From Knoellia sp. Soil729 (GTDB lineage Bacteria > Actinomycetota > Actinomycetes > Actinomycetales > Dermatophilaceae), in contig NZ_LMSA01000006.1 of assembly GCF_001427985.1 (NCBI RefSeq), positions 1 to 64,000 on the forward strand: a DNA stretch of 64,000 bases, in the 5' to 3' direction. Position numbers and translations under genes: made by a program. The notes under the pieces were generated by a model. That model searched no databases and was not told where the DNA came from. It saw nothing but the letters and a program-made list of their open reading frames with translations. Of this stretch, positions 6,975 through 15,908 are shown piece by piece. The number at the start of each line of letters is the position of its first letter. Position 1 is the stretch's first letter.

Positions 6975-8230
6975 CCGAGCTGCACGAGGAGCCGCGCCCC
7001 GAGACTTCAGTCCCGGGCGCGGCTCCTCGTGCGCTGTCGCGTCTGGTGGGTATGCCGGCCGCGGACTTCGCGTCCGACGTCTGGTCCCGTGCGCCCCTGC
7101 TCACCCGGTCCAGCGACCTGCCCCGGGACTTCACCGACCTCTTCAGCGAGGCAGCGGTCGACGAGCTCGTCGCCCACCGCGGTCTGCGCACGCCCTTTGC
7201 CCGCATGGCCAAGGACGGGCGCACACTCCCCGACCGCAGCTTCACGCTCGGTGGCGGCGTCGGGGCAGGCATCTCCGACCAGCTGAGCGATGATCGCGTC
7301 CTCCACGAGTTCGCCTCTGGCGCAACGCTGGTGCTCCAGGCGCTGCACCGCACGTGGGCGCCGATCCAGGAGTTCTCGGCCGAGGTTGCCGCCGCCCTCG
7401 GGCACCCGGTGCAGGTCAACGCCTACGTCACCCCGCCCCAGAGCCAGGGCTTCGCCGACCACTACGACGTGCACGACGTCTTCGTGCTTCAGATCGCGGG
7501 CGAGAAGCGGTGGCGCGTCCGCCCACCAGTTCTCGACGCGCCGCTGCGTGACCAGCCGTGGGAGCAGCACCGGGCAGCGGTGGAGCAGGCCGCCACCGCG
7601 GAGCCCCTCCTCGAGGCGACCCTGAGCCCGGGGGACTGCCTCTACCTCCCGCGTGGCTACCTCCACGCGGCGACCGCACTCGGCGGCACCAGCATCCACC
7701 TGACCTTCGGTGTCCACACCTGGACGCGTCGCCACTTGGTCGACGCCCTCCTGGCTCGGGTCGGTGACCGTCTCAAGGACGACGTCGAGGCCCGGCGGTC
7801 CCTGCCGCTGCGGCCGAGCACCAGCCCAGCGGCGCAGGTGTCGTTCGACGACGACGCCGAGGTGGTGCGCTCGCTCGTGGCCAAGGCGCTGCAGGACATC
7901 GGTGTCGACGAGCTCGTCGATGCCCTGCGACCCGGGGTGCGGGCGTCCGCACGTGCCGAGCCCCTGGCCGTCCTCGCCCAGGCACGTCGAGCCGACGACG
8001 ACGTGACCGTGTGGCGTGTGCGCCGCGGCCTCGCCGCCCACTGGGAGGACAACGGGGGTCGCGCGACCCTTGTGACGCGGGTGGGTCGTCTGCCGGTCCA
8101 GGGCGACGAACGCGACGCGGTCACGGACCTGCTGGCCGGCATACGCGATCCTGCTGGGCTCGACTCCGAGCTGAGGCGGCGGCTGGCCCTGGCCGGGATG
8201 ATCGTCCCCGCGGACGTCAACGGCGGCTGA
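6971..8230 (+). CDS. JmjC/cupin-fold Fe(II)- and 2-oxoglutarate-dependent oxygenase (ROXA/Cupin_4 type)
   Basis: A 419-residue protein of the family of ribosomal oxygenases such as E. coli RoxA (YcfD) and human NO66/MINA53, which hydroxylate protein side chains. The iron triad is readable as His164-x-Asp166 (FADHYDVHD) and His232 (PRGYLHAA), with the cupin core from about residue 110 to 260 and a C-terminal winged-helix-like region. The GTG at 6971 overlaps the stop of the Gly-rich gene. Codons 5-20 lie inside a 16-bp perfect inverted repeat, so the first about 20 residues may be regulatory or the start may be further in. The 3' end overlaps the convergent ABC-F gene by 14 bp. Confidence 0.85.
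   Translation: MTELHEEPRPETSVPGAAPRALSRLVGMPAADFASDVWSRAPLLTRSSDLPRDFTDLFSEAAVDELVAHRGLRTPFARMAKDGRTLPDRSFTLGGGVGAGISDQLSDDRVLHEFASGATLVLQALHRTWAPIQEFSAEVAAALGHPVQVNAYVTPPQSQGFADHYDVHDVFVLQIAGEKRWRVRPPVLDAPLRDQPWEQHRAAVEQAATAEPLLEATLSPGDCLYLPRGYLHAATALGGTSIHLTFGVHTWTRRHLVDALLARVGDRLKDDVEARRSLPLRPSTSPAAQVSFDDDAEVVRSLVAKALQDIGVDELVDALRPGVRASARAEPLAVLAQARRADDDVTVWRVRRGLAAHWEDNGGRATLVTRVGRLPVQGDERDAVTDLLAGIRDPAGLDSELRRRLALAGMIVPADVNGG
6984..7030 (+). other. Perfect 16-bp inverted repeat inside the 5' end of the oxygenase gene
   Basis: ACGAGGAGCCGCGCCC (6984-6999) pairs exactly with 7015-7030. The 15-nt loop contains a second small stem (GACT/AGTC). It looks like a transcription terminator for the preceding Gly-rich gene, yet lies within the first codons of the coupled oxygenase, so it may act as an attenuator or dampen its expression. 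Confidence 0.7.
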
Positions 8231-9854
8231 CCTGACCGCTTTCGACGTGCCAGCGCTGGTCGAGCTCGACGTTCTCGAGGAGCCGGCGGTCGTGCGAGAC
8301 GAGCAGCAGGGTGCCGTCGTAGGACGCGAGCGCCTCCTCGAGCTGCTCGATCGCGGGCAGGTCGAGGTGGTTGGTGGGCTCGTCGAGCACGAGGACGTTG
8401 ACGCCGCGGGCCTGGAGCAGGGCCATGGCCGCGCGCGTGCGCTCGCCGGGCGAGAGCCGTGACACCGGGCTCGTCACCTGGTCGGCGCGCAGCCCGAACT
8501 TGGCAAGCAGGGTCCGGCGCTCGGCGGGCACGAGGTCGGGAACCGCCTCACCGAACGCGTCCCCGAGGGGCAGGTCCTCACGCAGGCCGCTGCGCGCCTG
8601 GTCGATCTCGCCGATGGCGACGCTCGCACCGAGGGCGGCGCTCCCGCTGTCGGCCTCGACCTGCCCGAGGAGCAGCCGCAGCAACGTCGTCTTGCCGGCG
8701 CCGTTGGGCCCGGTGATGCCGATGCGGTCGCCGGCGTCGACCTGGAGCGAGACCGGGCCGAGCGTGAAGTCGCCTCGGTGCAGGGTCGCCTCGTTGAGCG
8801 TGGCGACGACCGAGCTCGACCGTGGCGCCTGCCCGATCGAGAACTGGAGCACCCACTCCTTGCGCGGCTCCTCGACCTCCTCGAGGCGGGCGATCCGCGA
8901 CTCCATCTGGCGCACCTTGCGGGCCTGCTTCTCGGCGGAGTCGATGCTTGCCGCGCGCCGGATCTTGTCGTTGTCCGGGCTCTTCTTCAGGGCGTTGCGC
9001 ACGCCCTTGCTGCTCCACTCGCGCTGCGTGCGCGCTCGCGACTGCAGGTCGGCCTTGGTCCCGGCGAACTCGTCGTAGGCCTCGCGCGCGTGGCGCCGGG
9101 CGATCTCGCGCTCCTCGAGGAAGGACTCGTAGCCGCCGTCGTGCACCGCGACGGAGTTCTGGGCGAGGTCGAGCTCGACGATCCGGGTGACGACGCGCGA
9201 GAGGAACTCGCGGTCGTGCGAGACGAGGACGACGCCGCCGCGCAGGCCGGTGACGAACGCCTCGAGTCGCTCGAGCCCGGCCAGGTCGAGGTCGTTGGTC
9301 GGCTCGTCGAGCAGGACGAGGTCGAAGCGACTGAGCAGCAGCGCCGCCAGCGCCGCGCGGGCCGCCTGCCCGCCGGACAGCGAGGTCATCAGGGCGTCGC
9401 CGCCGACGTCGAGCCCGAGCTCGCCGAGCATGGCGGGGATGCGGTCCTCGAGGTCCGGGGCACCGCTCGCGAGCCAATGGTCCAGGGCGATCCCGTATGC
9501 CGTGTCCGCACCCGGCGTGTCGTGCGCCAGTGCCTCGGCGGCAGCCTCCATGGCCTCGGTCGCGGCTGTGGCGCCGGTGCGGCGGGCGAGGTAGCCGGCG
9601 AGGGTCTCGCCCTCGAGGCGCTCGTGCTCCTGCGGCAGCCAGCCGACGAAGGCGTCGCTGGGAGCGGTGGCGACCGAGCCCGCCAAGGGGGTGGACTTCC
9701 CGGCGAGCAGACGCAACAACGTGGTCTTGCCGGCACCGTTCGCCCCGACGACCCCGACGACGTCACCCGGTGCGACCGTGAGGTCGAGGTGCTCGAAGAG
9801 GGTGCGGTGGGCGCGACCCCCGGACAGGTCCTTCGCCACGAGGGTTGCGCTCAC
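8217..9854 (-). CDS. ABC-F family ATP-binding protein
   Basis: A 545-residue soluble protein with two ABC domains in tandem and no membrane segments. Walker A motifs are GANGAGKTT near the N-terminus and GPNGAGKTT near residue 370; signatures are LSGGQAAR and LSPGERTR; Walker B regions are LLDEPTNDLDL and VLDEPTNHLDL. The charged linker between them (RARTQREWSSKGVRNALKKSP) is the region that in ABC-F proteins reaches the ribosomal P/E site. ABC-F proteins act as translation factors or protect ribosomes from antibiotics; which applies here is unknown. GTG 9854 lies 6 nt after TAGTCT; GTG 9860 is the alternative. It follows xylB by about 55 bp but probably has its own promoter. Confidence 0.9.
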   Translation of the reverse strand: MSATLVAKDLSGGRAHRTLFEHLDLTVAPGDVVGVVGANGAGKTTLLRLLAGKSTPLAGSVATAPSDAFVGWLPQEHERLEGETLAGYLARRTGATAATEAMEAAAEALAHDTPGADTAYGIALDHWLASGAPDLEDRIPAMLGELGLDVGGDALMTSLSGGQAARAALAALLLSRFDLVLLDEPTNDLDLAGLERLEAFVTGLRGGVVLVSHDREFLSRVVTRIVELDLAQNSVAVHDGGYESFLEEREIARRHAREAYDEFAGTKADLQSRARTQREWSSKGVRNALKKSPDNDKIRRAASIDSAEKQARKVRQMESRIARLEEVEEPRKEWVLQFSIGQAPRSSSVVATLNEATLHRGDFTLGPVSLQVDAGDRIGITGPNGAGKTTLLRLLLGQVEADSGSAALGASVAIGEIDQARSGLREDLPLGDAFGEAVPDLVPAERRTLLAKFGLRADQVTSPVSRLSPGERTRAAMALLQARGVNVLVLDEPTNHLDLPAIEQLEEALASYDGTLLLVSHDRRLLENVELDQRWHVESGQVSRR

Positions 9855-9866
9855 CCGCACAGACTA
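9855..9866 (-). promoter_or_regulatory. Leaderless -10 element of the ABC-F gene
   Basis: Minus-strand TAGTCT (9866-9861), then GTGCGG and the GTG at 9854. No convincing -35. Confidence 0.45.
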
Positions 9867-9910
9867 GGTGTCCTCAGCGGACGCGGCTCGCGCGGCTCGA
9901 TGTGGGCCCC

Positions 9911-11329
9911 TCAGCCGTGGAGGCGGCTCCGCAGGTCGGCGTAGCGGCCGCGCAGCTCAGCGGTCGCGTCCGTGGCAGCCGCGTCCGGTTCGACGACCGT
10001 CTCGGTGCGCACCTCCCACTGGGGCAGGTCGGACCCGGCCAGGGTCCCCGCCGCCTGTCGCGCAACACCGAGGGCGACGTACTCACCCAAGGCAGGCACG
10101 GCGACGGGCACCCCGAAGAGGTCGGCGGCCATCGAGCGGACCGCCGTCGATGCCGCCGCGCCACCGATGAGGAGCACCCGCTCGACCTGGACCCCCTGCC
10201 CCCGAAGTGCGTCGAGGGCCTCGGCGAGGTTGGCCACCATGCCCTCGACGACGGCCCGGGCAAGGTTCTCGGGGGTGCCGTTGGCCCGCGTCAGGCCTGA
10301 CAGGGTGCCGGTGGCGGTCGGCAGGTTGGGGGTGCGCTCCCCGTCGAGGTAGGGCAGGAGCGTCAGTCCGCCCGCGCCACGGGGCGCCGATGCTGCGAGC
10401 CGGTCGAGCTCGGCGAGGTCGAGGCCGAGCATCGTGGCGCCGGCCGTCATGACCCGCGCAGCGTTGAGGGTCGCGAGCAGCGGGAGGAAGTCACCGGTGG
10501 CGTCGGCGAACGAGGCCACCGCGCCCGACGCATCGGCGACGGCGGACTCGTGGCGGGCGAACGCGGTGCCGCTCGTACCCAAGGAGATGACGGCGTCGCC
10601 GGGGCGCAGTCCGAGCCCGAGGGCGGCGCCGGCGTTGTCCCCCGTACCGGGTCCGATCACCATGCCCGACTCGGTGCGGCCGGACGGTTCAGTGGGCCCG
10701 AGGACTCGCGGCACCTCGATCGGCCGGCCGATGGCGAGGTCGAGGAGCTCGGGGAGGTAGGCGTTCGAACCGGCCGACCAGTACCCCGTGCCCGACGCAT
10801 CACCGCGGTCGGTCGCCCAGCCCTCGAACCCCTTGCCCTGCTTGAGGATCCGCCCGGTCAACCAGTCGTGGGGCAGGACGCAGGCCCGGGTGCGGTCGAG
10901 CGACTCGGGCTCCGCGCGGCGCAGCCAGCGCAGCTTGGTGATGGTGAACGACGCGACTGGCACGACGCCGACCTCGGTGGCCCATCGCTGTGCTCCGCCG
11001 AACTCCTCGGTGAGGTCGGCGGCGTCCCGGGCTGAACGGGTGTCGTTCCAGAGCAGCGCCGGGCGCACGACCTCGTCGCTGTCGTCGAGAGTGACCATGC
11101 CGTGCTGCTGGCCACCGACGGCGAGCGCAGAGACGCCGTCGAGGAGCCCGCCCGCCGTGGCCGCCTCATAAGCCGTCCACCACTCGTGCGGGTGGACCTC
11201 GGTGCCGTCCGGATGTGGCGCCCGTCCCTGCCGCACGACTTCACCGGTCGCGGCGTCGCACACGACGACCTTGCAGGACTGGGTGGACGAGTCGACGCCC
11301 GCGACGAGCTGCTGGTGCTTCGTGGCCAT
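9911..11329 (-). CDS. xylB: Xylulokinase (FGGY family)
   Basis: A 472-residue FGGY carbohydrate kinase that phosphorylates D-xylulose to xylulose-5-phosphate. The N-terminal phosphate-binding loop is VAGVDSSTQSCK, followed by GGQQHGMVTLD and LLWNDTRS (substrate region); the second FGGY half carries VISLGTSGTAF and LIGGAAAS. The ATG at 11329 is chosen over the longer frame because MATKHQQLVAGVDSS is the normal N-terminus and AAGGATG precedes it. It is the last gene of the sugar-alcohol operon, converting the dehydrogenase product for entry into the pentose phosphate pathway. Its presence argues that at least one substrate is oxidised to xylulose (arabitol or xylitol). Confidence 0.93.
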   Translation of the reverse strand: MATKHQQLVAGVDSSTQSCKVVVCDAATGEVVRQGRAPHPDGTEVHPHEWWTAYEAATAGGLLDGVSALAVGGQQHGMVTLDDSDEVVRPALLWNDTRSARDAADLTEEFGGAQRWATEVGVVPVASFTITKLRWLRRAEPESLDRTRACVLPHDWLTGRILKQGKGFEGWATDRGDASGTGYWSAGSNAYLPELLDLAIGRPIEVPRVLGPTEPSGRTESGMVIGPGTGDNAGAALGLGLRPGDAVISLGTSGTAFARHESAVADASGAVASFADATGDFLPLLATLNAARVMTAGATMLGLDLAELDRLAASAPRGAGGLTLLPYLDGERTPNLPTATGTLSGLTRANGTPENLARAVVEGMVANLAEALDALRGQGVQVERVLLIGGAAASTAVRSMAADLFGVPVAVPALGEYVALGVARQAAGTLAGSDLPQWEVRTETVVEPDAAATDATAELRGRYADLRSRLHG

Positions 11330-11400
11330 GCCGTCATCCTTGCCCAACCGAGGTGGCGATGCACGGGTGCGCACCGGTCGGCCCGTCATGGCCCGACCCC

Positions 11401-12447
11401 TCAGTCCCAGGTGATGACGACCTTGCCGGAGGAACCCGCCGCCGCGACGGCATACGCCTCGCCTGCGTCGGCGAGCGGGAAGCGGTGGGTGACGGTCCGC
11501 TCGGGATGCTCGCCCCAGCGGGTGAGCAGGTCGAGCAGCTCGGCCATGTGACCGAGCGACGTCACCCACGACCCGTGCAGCGCCAGCTGCTTGTGGATGA
11601 GCAGGTCCGAGACCGCGAAGTCGATCCGGCCGCCCTCACCCACCATGACGCAGCGCCCGCGCGCGGCCGTGGAGGTCAGGGCCGCCAGGCGGGCCTGCTC
11701 ATTGCCGCTGCAGTCCAGGCTCACCTCGCACCCGCGGCCGCCGGTCGCGTCACCGACGGCGACGGCCAGCTCGTCCGGGTCGGTCACCACGACGTCCACG
11801 AGGCCGAGGTTGCGGGCCAGCTCGGCGCGCTCGGCATTGGGCTCGAGCCCGATGACGGTGGAGGCGCCGAGGTGCTTGCCGAGCATCGCGGCGGCAAGGC
11901 CGACCGGCCCGAGCCCGGTGACGAGGAGCCGGTCGCGACCACTCACCTCGGCGCGCAGCAGACCCTCGTATGCCGTCCCGAACCCGCACGTGACCAGCGC
12001 ACCGTCCACGTGGGTCAGGCCGTCGGGCAGGCGCAGGCAGGACACGGCCTCGGCCAGCATGAAGTCGGCATGGCCCCCGTCACGTTGCCAGCCATGCGCG
12101 GCGCGGGTGGGTGAGGTGCAGCCGATGGGGTAGCCGATCTGGCACTCGGCGCAGGAACCGCAGCCGGTGATGTGGTAGACCGCGACGCGCTCGCCGACCT
12201 CGAGCGTCGTCACGCCCGGCCCCAGCTCGACGACGTCACCGCAGGGCTCGTGCCCGGCGACCACGCCCTGGTAGGCCTCCGCCCCGTGGCCCAGGTGCTC
12301 GCGATAGATGGCGCGGATGTCGCTGCCGCACACCGACGATGCCCGCATCCGCAGCAGGACCTGGCCCGGCCCGGGAGCGGGCACGTCGACGGTGACGTGC
12401 TCGACCGTGCTGTCCCCCGGCAACCGCACGGCCTGCATCGTCGTCAT
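11401..12447 (-). CDS. Zinc-dependent medium-chain alcohol dehydrogenase
   Basis: A 348-residue NAD(P)-dependent dehydrogenase. The catalytic zinc region reads VCGSD and GHEP, and the structural zinc lobe is CGSCAECQIGYPIGC (four Cys in a 2-2-7 spacing). The Rossmann motif is VTGLGPVGLAAAMLG near residue 170. The start is fixed by the ATGA overlap with the stop of the upstream polyol dehydrogenase. Exact substrate unknown; a polyol or sugar is likely from its place between a sorbitol-type dehydrogenase and xylulokinase. The 71-bp gap to xylB holds no promoter I can support. Confidence 0.9.
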   Translation of the reverse strand: MTTMQAVRLPGDSTVEHVTVDVPAPGPGQVLLRMRASSVCGSDIRAIYREHLGHGAEAYQGVVAGHEPCGDVVELGPGVTTLEVGERVAVYHITGCGSCAECQIGYPIGCTSPTRAAHGWQRDGGHADFMLAEAVSCLRLPDGLTHVDGALVTCGFGTAYEGLLRAEVSGRDRLLVTGLGPVGLAAAMLGKHLGASTVIGLEPNAERAELARNLGLVDVVVTDPDELAVAVGDATGGRGCEVSLDCSGNEQARLAALTSTAARGRCVMVGEGGRIDFAVSDLLIHKQLALHGSWVTSLGHMAELLDLLTRWGEHPERTVTHRFPLADAGEAYAVAAAGSSGKVVITWD

Positions 12448-13514
12448 CGGTCGTCGGCCCGCTCGACACCCTGCGGATGGATGATCGACTTGATCGCGTG
12501 GGGGTCGGTGCGGGCGGCCGTGAGGGCGCCCTGCGTCCCGTCGAGGTCGAAGTGGCCGGTCGCCAGAGGAGCCAGCGACACCCGGCCCGACGCGACGAGG
12601 TCGATCGCCGTGGGCCACGTGTTGGCGTAGCGGAAGACACCGGTCACCTCCAGCTCCCGGTTCTGCACGTCGCCTAGCGGCAGCGCCAGGGTGTCGCCGC
12701 CCATGCCGATGAGGACGACCCGCCCGGCAGGGGCCGCCACGTGGATCGCTGCCCGGGTCGAACCCTCGTGACCCGAGCACTCGAGGACGACGTCGGGACC
12801 GGGGCGGCCGGCATACGCATCGCTCAGGGAGGTCGACGAGACGTCGACGACCTCGCTCGCACCCAAGGAGGAGGCGACGGACAGCCGGTGGGCGTTGACG
12901 TCGGCCACGACGACCTCGGATGCCCCGAAGGCGCTGGCGACCTGCGCCGCGAGCTGGCCCACCGGTCCCGCGCCCGTCACGAGCACCCGTACCCCGGGCG
13001 CGACACCGGCCCGGCGACAAGCCCAGATGCCCACCGACAGCGGCTCGAGCATCGCGCCCTCGTCCAGCGACACGGAGTCGGGCAGGGCGAAGGCGAAGGA
13101 CGACGGGTGGGTGACGTACTCGGCGAGCGTGCCGTCCACCGGTGGCGTCGCATGGAAGACCATGTCGGGGCAGAGGTTGTAGTGGCCGGTGAGGCACTGC
13201 TCGCACGAACGGCACGGCACGCCCGGCTCGATCGCCACCCGCTCGCCCACCCGCGCGGGGTCGACCCCGTCCCCGACCGCGACGATCACCCCGGCACTCT
13301 CGTGCCCCAGCACCAACGGCCCGGTGACGACATGGTCGCCGATGCGCCCGTGGTCGAAGTAGTGCGTGTCCGATCCACACACCCCGACCGAGCGCACCTC
13401 GATGAGCACCTCGGCCGCCGCAGGGCTGGGCAGCGGCCGTGTCTCCACGACGATCGACCCCGGCTCGGTGAGGACGGCCACCCGCATCGTGCCGGGCAGC
13501 GTCTTGGCCGTCAC
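12444..13514 (-). CDS. Sorbitol/xylitol dehydrogenase-type zinc dehydrogenase
   Basis: A 356-residue medium-chain dehydrogenase of the sorbitol/polyol subgroup, which oxidises polyols at C2. Visible are VCGSDTHYFDHGRIG, the GHE zinc motif, structural zinc lobe PCRSCEQCLTGHYNLC, the catalytic Glu in MLEPLSVG typical of sorbitol dehydrogenases, and the cofactor motif VTGAGPVGQLAAQVA. The start GTG at 13514 overlaps the stop of the upstream gene (GTGA), and the 3' end overlaps the next gene (ATGA). Together with xylulokinase it would convert xylitol to xylulose or sorbitol to fructose (inference). Confidence 0.9.
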   Translation of the reverse strand: MTAKTLPGTMRVAVLTEPGSIVVETRPLPSPAAAEVLIEVRSVGVCGSDTHYFDHGRIGDHVVTGPLVLGHESAGVIVAVGDGVDPARVGERVAIEPGVPCRSCEQCLTGHYNLCPDMVFHATPPVDGTLAEYVTHPSSFAFALPDSVSLDEGAMLEPLSVGIWACRRAGVAPGVRVLVTGAGPVGQLAAQVASAFGASEVVVADVNAHRLSVASSLGASEVVDVSSTSLSDAYAGRPGPDVVLECSGHEGSTRAAIHVAAPAGRVVLIGMGGDTLALPLGDVQNRELEVTGVFRYANTWPTAIDLVASGRVSLAPLATGHFDLDGTQGALTAARTDPHAIKSIIHPQGVERADDR

Positions 13515-14998
13515 CTGTTGGACTCCAGATCCTCGAGGGTGATGCGAGAACCGTTGTCGTGCAACGACTTCAGGAAGGCGATGTATGCCGTGGTGAAAGG
13601 CTCGCTGTCGACGAGGTTGCCGAAGAAGTCCCGGTCGCGCAGGAACGCGAGCTCGTCCTCCTCGTAGCGGCCGGCGGCAGCCATGACCTTGTCCTTGAAC
13701 CGGTCGACGACCTCGATGGGCTCGCCCTTCTCGTCCACCCCCTCCGCGTAGCGCGCCCACGAGGCGACGACCAGGGCCGACCGCTCGAAGGACCCGCCCG
13801 ACTCGAGGTTGGCCTGGATCACCGGAACGAGCCACTTGGGGATGCGGTCCGAGCTCTCGGCGCACAGCCGGGCCAGGGTGTCGCGCACCTCGGGGTTGGC
13901 GAAGCGCTCGATGAGCTGTCGCGCATAGACGCCCAGGTCGACGCCCGGCACCTCCGGCAGCGTCGGCATCCCCTCCTCCTTCATGTAGCCGAGGAGGAAC
14001 TCCGCGAAGAGGGGGTCCTGGGCCACCTCGTGCGCGTAGCGGTAGCCCGACAGGAAGCCGAGGTAGCACAGGGCCTGGTGGCTCGCGTTGAGCAGCCGGA
14101 GCTTCATCAGCTCGTAGGGCACGACGTCGTCGACGATCTGCACCCCGACGTCCTCGAAGGGCGGCCGCCCCGTGGGGAAGTGGTCCTCGAGGACCCACTG
14201 GGTGAACGGCTCGCAGACCACCGGCCACGCGTCCTCGAGCCCGAAGTTCTCCTTCAGCGCTGCGATGTCCTCAGGCGAGGTGACCGGGGTGATCCGGTCC
14301 ACCATGCAGTTGGGGAAGGCGACGTGCTCCTGCACCCAGTCGCCGAGCTCGGGGTCCTTGAGGCGGGCGAACGCGACGATCATCTTCTTCGCGACGTCGC
14401 CGTTGCCCGGCAGGTTGTCGCACGACATCACCGTGAACGGTTCGACGCCGGCTTCCCGGCGCCGCCGCGCGGCCTCGACGACGAAGCCGAACATGCTCCG
14501 CGGCATACCCACGTCTGCGAAGTCCGCGGACAGGTCCGCCTGCAGGACAGGGTCGTTCGCGTCGAACTCACCCGTCACCTGGTTGACGTGGTAGCCGCCC
14601 TCGGTCACCGTCAGCGACACGATCCGCGTCGCGGGGTCGACGAGCCGGTCCAGGACCGCGCCGGGGTCGTCCGGCGCGAACAGGTAGTCGACCATCGACC
14701 CGATGACGCGCGGCTCCAGCGTCCCGTCCGGGTGCTTGACCACGAGCGTGTAGAGGTTGTCCTGGGCGGCCAGCGCGTCGCGCATCCGCGCGTCGCCCGG
14801 CAGGAGTCCTACGCCGACGATGCCCCAGTCGAGCGCCTCGCCCTTGCCCATGAGTGCGTCGAGGTACATCGCCTGGTGGGCCCGGTGGAACCCACCGACA
14901 CCGAAGTGCACGATCCCGGGGGTGACGGCAGAGCGGTCGTATGCCGGCCGCTCCACCTCTGCGGGCAGCTCACCCAAGGTGGCTTGGCTGAGCCTCAC
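13511..14998 (-). CDS. Mannitol dehydrogenase family (long-chain) polyol dehydrogenase
   Basis: A 495-residue polyol-specific long-chain dehydrogenase, the family of mannitol 2-dehydrogenase, D-arabinitol 4-dehydrogenase and fructuronate reductase. The N-terminal cofactor motif is IVHFGVGGFHRAHQ, and the catalytic Lys299, Asn304 and His307 (MKLRLLNASH) match the K-x4-N-x2-H triad of Pseudomonas mannitol 2-dehydrogenase. GAGGAG followed by CGCGTC and the GTG at 14998 decides the start; the longer frame to 15022 would overlap the permease stop. With xylulokinase downstream, D-arabitol to D-xylulose or mannitol to fructose are the leading reactions; sequence alone cannot separate them. Confidence 0.92.
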   Translation of the reverse strand: MRLSQATLGELPAEVERPAYDRSAVTPGIVHFGVGGFHRAHQAMYLDALMGKGEALDWGIVGVGLLPGDARMRDALAAQDNLYTLVVKHPDGTLEPRVIGSMVDYLFAPDDPGAVLDRLVDPATRIVSLTVTEGGYHVNQVTGEFDANDPVLQADLSADFADVGMPRSMFGFVVEAARRRREAGVEPFTVMSCDNLPGNGDVAKKMIVAFARLKDPELGDWVQEHVAFPNCMVDRITPVTSPEDIAALKENFGLEDAWPVVCEPFTQWVLEDHFPTGRPPFEDVGVQIVDDVVPYELMKLRLLNASHQALCYLGFLSGYRYAHEVAQDPLFAEFLLGYMKEEGMPTLPEVPGVDLGVYARQLIERFANPEVRDTLARLCAESSDRIPKWLVPVIQANLESGGSFERSALVVASWARYAEGVDEKGEPIEVVDRFKDKVMAAAGRYEEDELAFLRDRDFFGNLVDSEPFTTAYIAFLKSLHDNGSRITLEDLESNR

Positions 14999-15008
14999 GA
15001 CGCGCTCC

Positions 15009-15908
15009 TCACTTGACTGCACCCATGGACAGGCCCTGGACGAGCTTGTCCTGCGCGGCGAACCCGGCGGCGAGCACCGGGAGCGAGACCACGAACGACG
15101 CCGCGCACACCTTCGCGAGGAACAGGCCCTGGCTGGTCACGAACCCAGTCAAGAACACCGGGGCCGTTCCCGCAACGGTGCCGGTGAGGACGCGCGCGAG
15201 GAGCAGCTCGTTCCAGCTGAAGATGAAGCAGATCAGCGCCGCGGCCGCGATGCCCGGCATGACGACCGGCGCGATGACCTTGCGCAGCGTCACCATGAGC
15301 GAGGCGCCGTCGACCTGCGCGGCCTCGAGCATCTCCAGCGGGACCTCGGCGAGGAAGGAGCGCAGCATCCACACGGCGATCGGCAGGTTCATCGACGTGT
15401 ACAGGATGATGAGCAGCCAGATGTTGTCGAGCAGGCGAACCTTCTGCGCGAAGAGGTAGATCGGCAGGATGCCGGCCACGATGGGCAGCATTTTGGTCGA
15501 GAGGAAGAAGAAGAGGACGTCGGTCCACCGCTTCACCGGCCGGATCGACAGCGCGTAGGCCGCGGGGAACGCGAGCAGCAGCACGAGGATCGTCGACAGC
15601 ACGCTCGCAGTGAGCGAGTTGAGCAGCGGCGGCCAGGGGCCGGCGTCGAAGAACGACCGGTAGCCGTCGAGGCTCAGTGGTGCGAACAGGCTCGGCGGGT
15701 TGGTCGCGGCGTCCTCCTCCTTGTGGAAGGAGGTGAGGATCATCCAGGCCACGGGCAGGGCGAAGAGCAGCCCGCACACCCAGGCGGCCACCGTGAGCAG
15801 GATGTGCGACTTGGGTGACTGGTGGTGGTTGATCGCCTGGGGCTCGCGTGTCGTGCTCGCCACCTCGGCGCCGTCCCGGAACTCTCGTTCGTGCGTTGCT
15901 GTGGACAT
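15009..15908 (-). CDS. Sugar-alcohol ABC transporter permease (MalG type)
   Basis: A 299-residue inner-membrane permease with six predicted helices. The cytoplasmic EAA loop that docks the ATPase is EAAQVDGASLMVTLRKVIAPVVMPGI. The polar N-terminal about 35 residues precede the first helix. Its ATG overlaps the stop of the partner permease (TGATG). No ABC ATPase is encoded in this operon, so a shared MsiK/UgpC-type ATPase elsewhere probably powers it, as is usual for actinobacterial CUT1 transporters. Confidence 0.92.
   Translation of the reverse strand: MSTATHEREFRDGAEVASTTREPQAINHHQSPKSHILLTVAAWVCGLLFALPVAWMILTSFHKEEDAATNPPSLFAPLSLDGYRSFFDAGPWPPLLNSLTASVLSTILVLLLAFPAAYALSIRPVKRWTDVLFFFLSTKMLPIVAGILPIYLFAQKVRLLDNIWLLIILYTSMNLPIAVWMLRSFLAEVPLEMLEAAQVDGASLMVTLRKVIAPVVMPGIAAAALICFIFSWNELLLARVLTGTVAGTAPVFLTGFVTSQGLFLAKVCAASFVVSLPVLAAGFAAQDKLVQGLSMGAVK

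Noticed and set aside
11330-11400. Searched for a promoter or operator between the zinc dehydrogenase and xylB
   Set aside because: Only a partial GGTCGG/CCGACC symmetry with a bulge; not enough to call a site.
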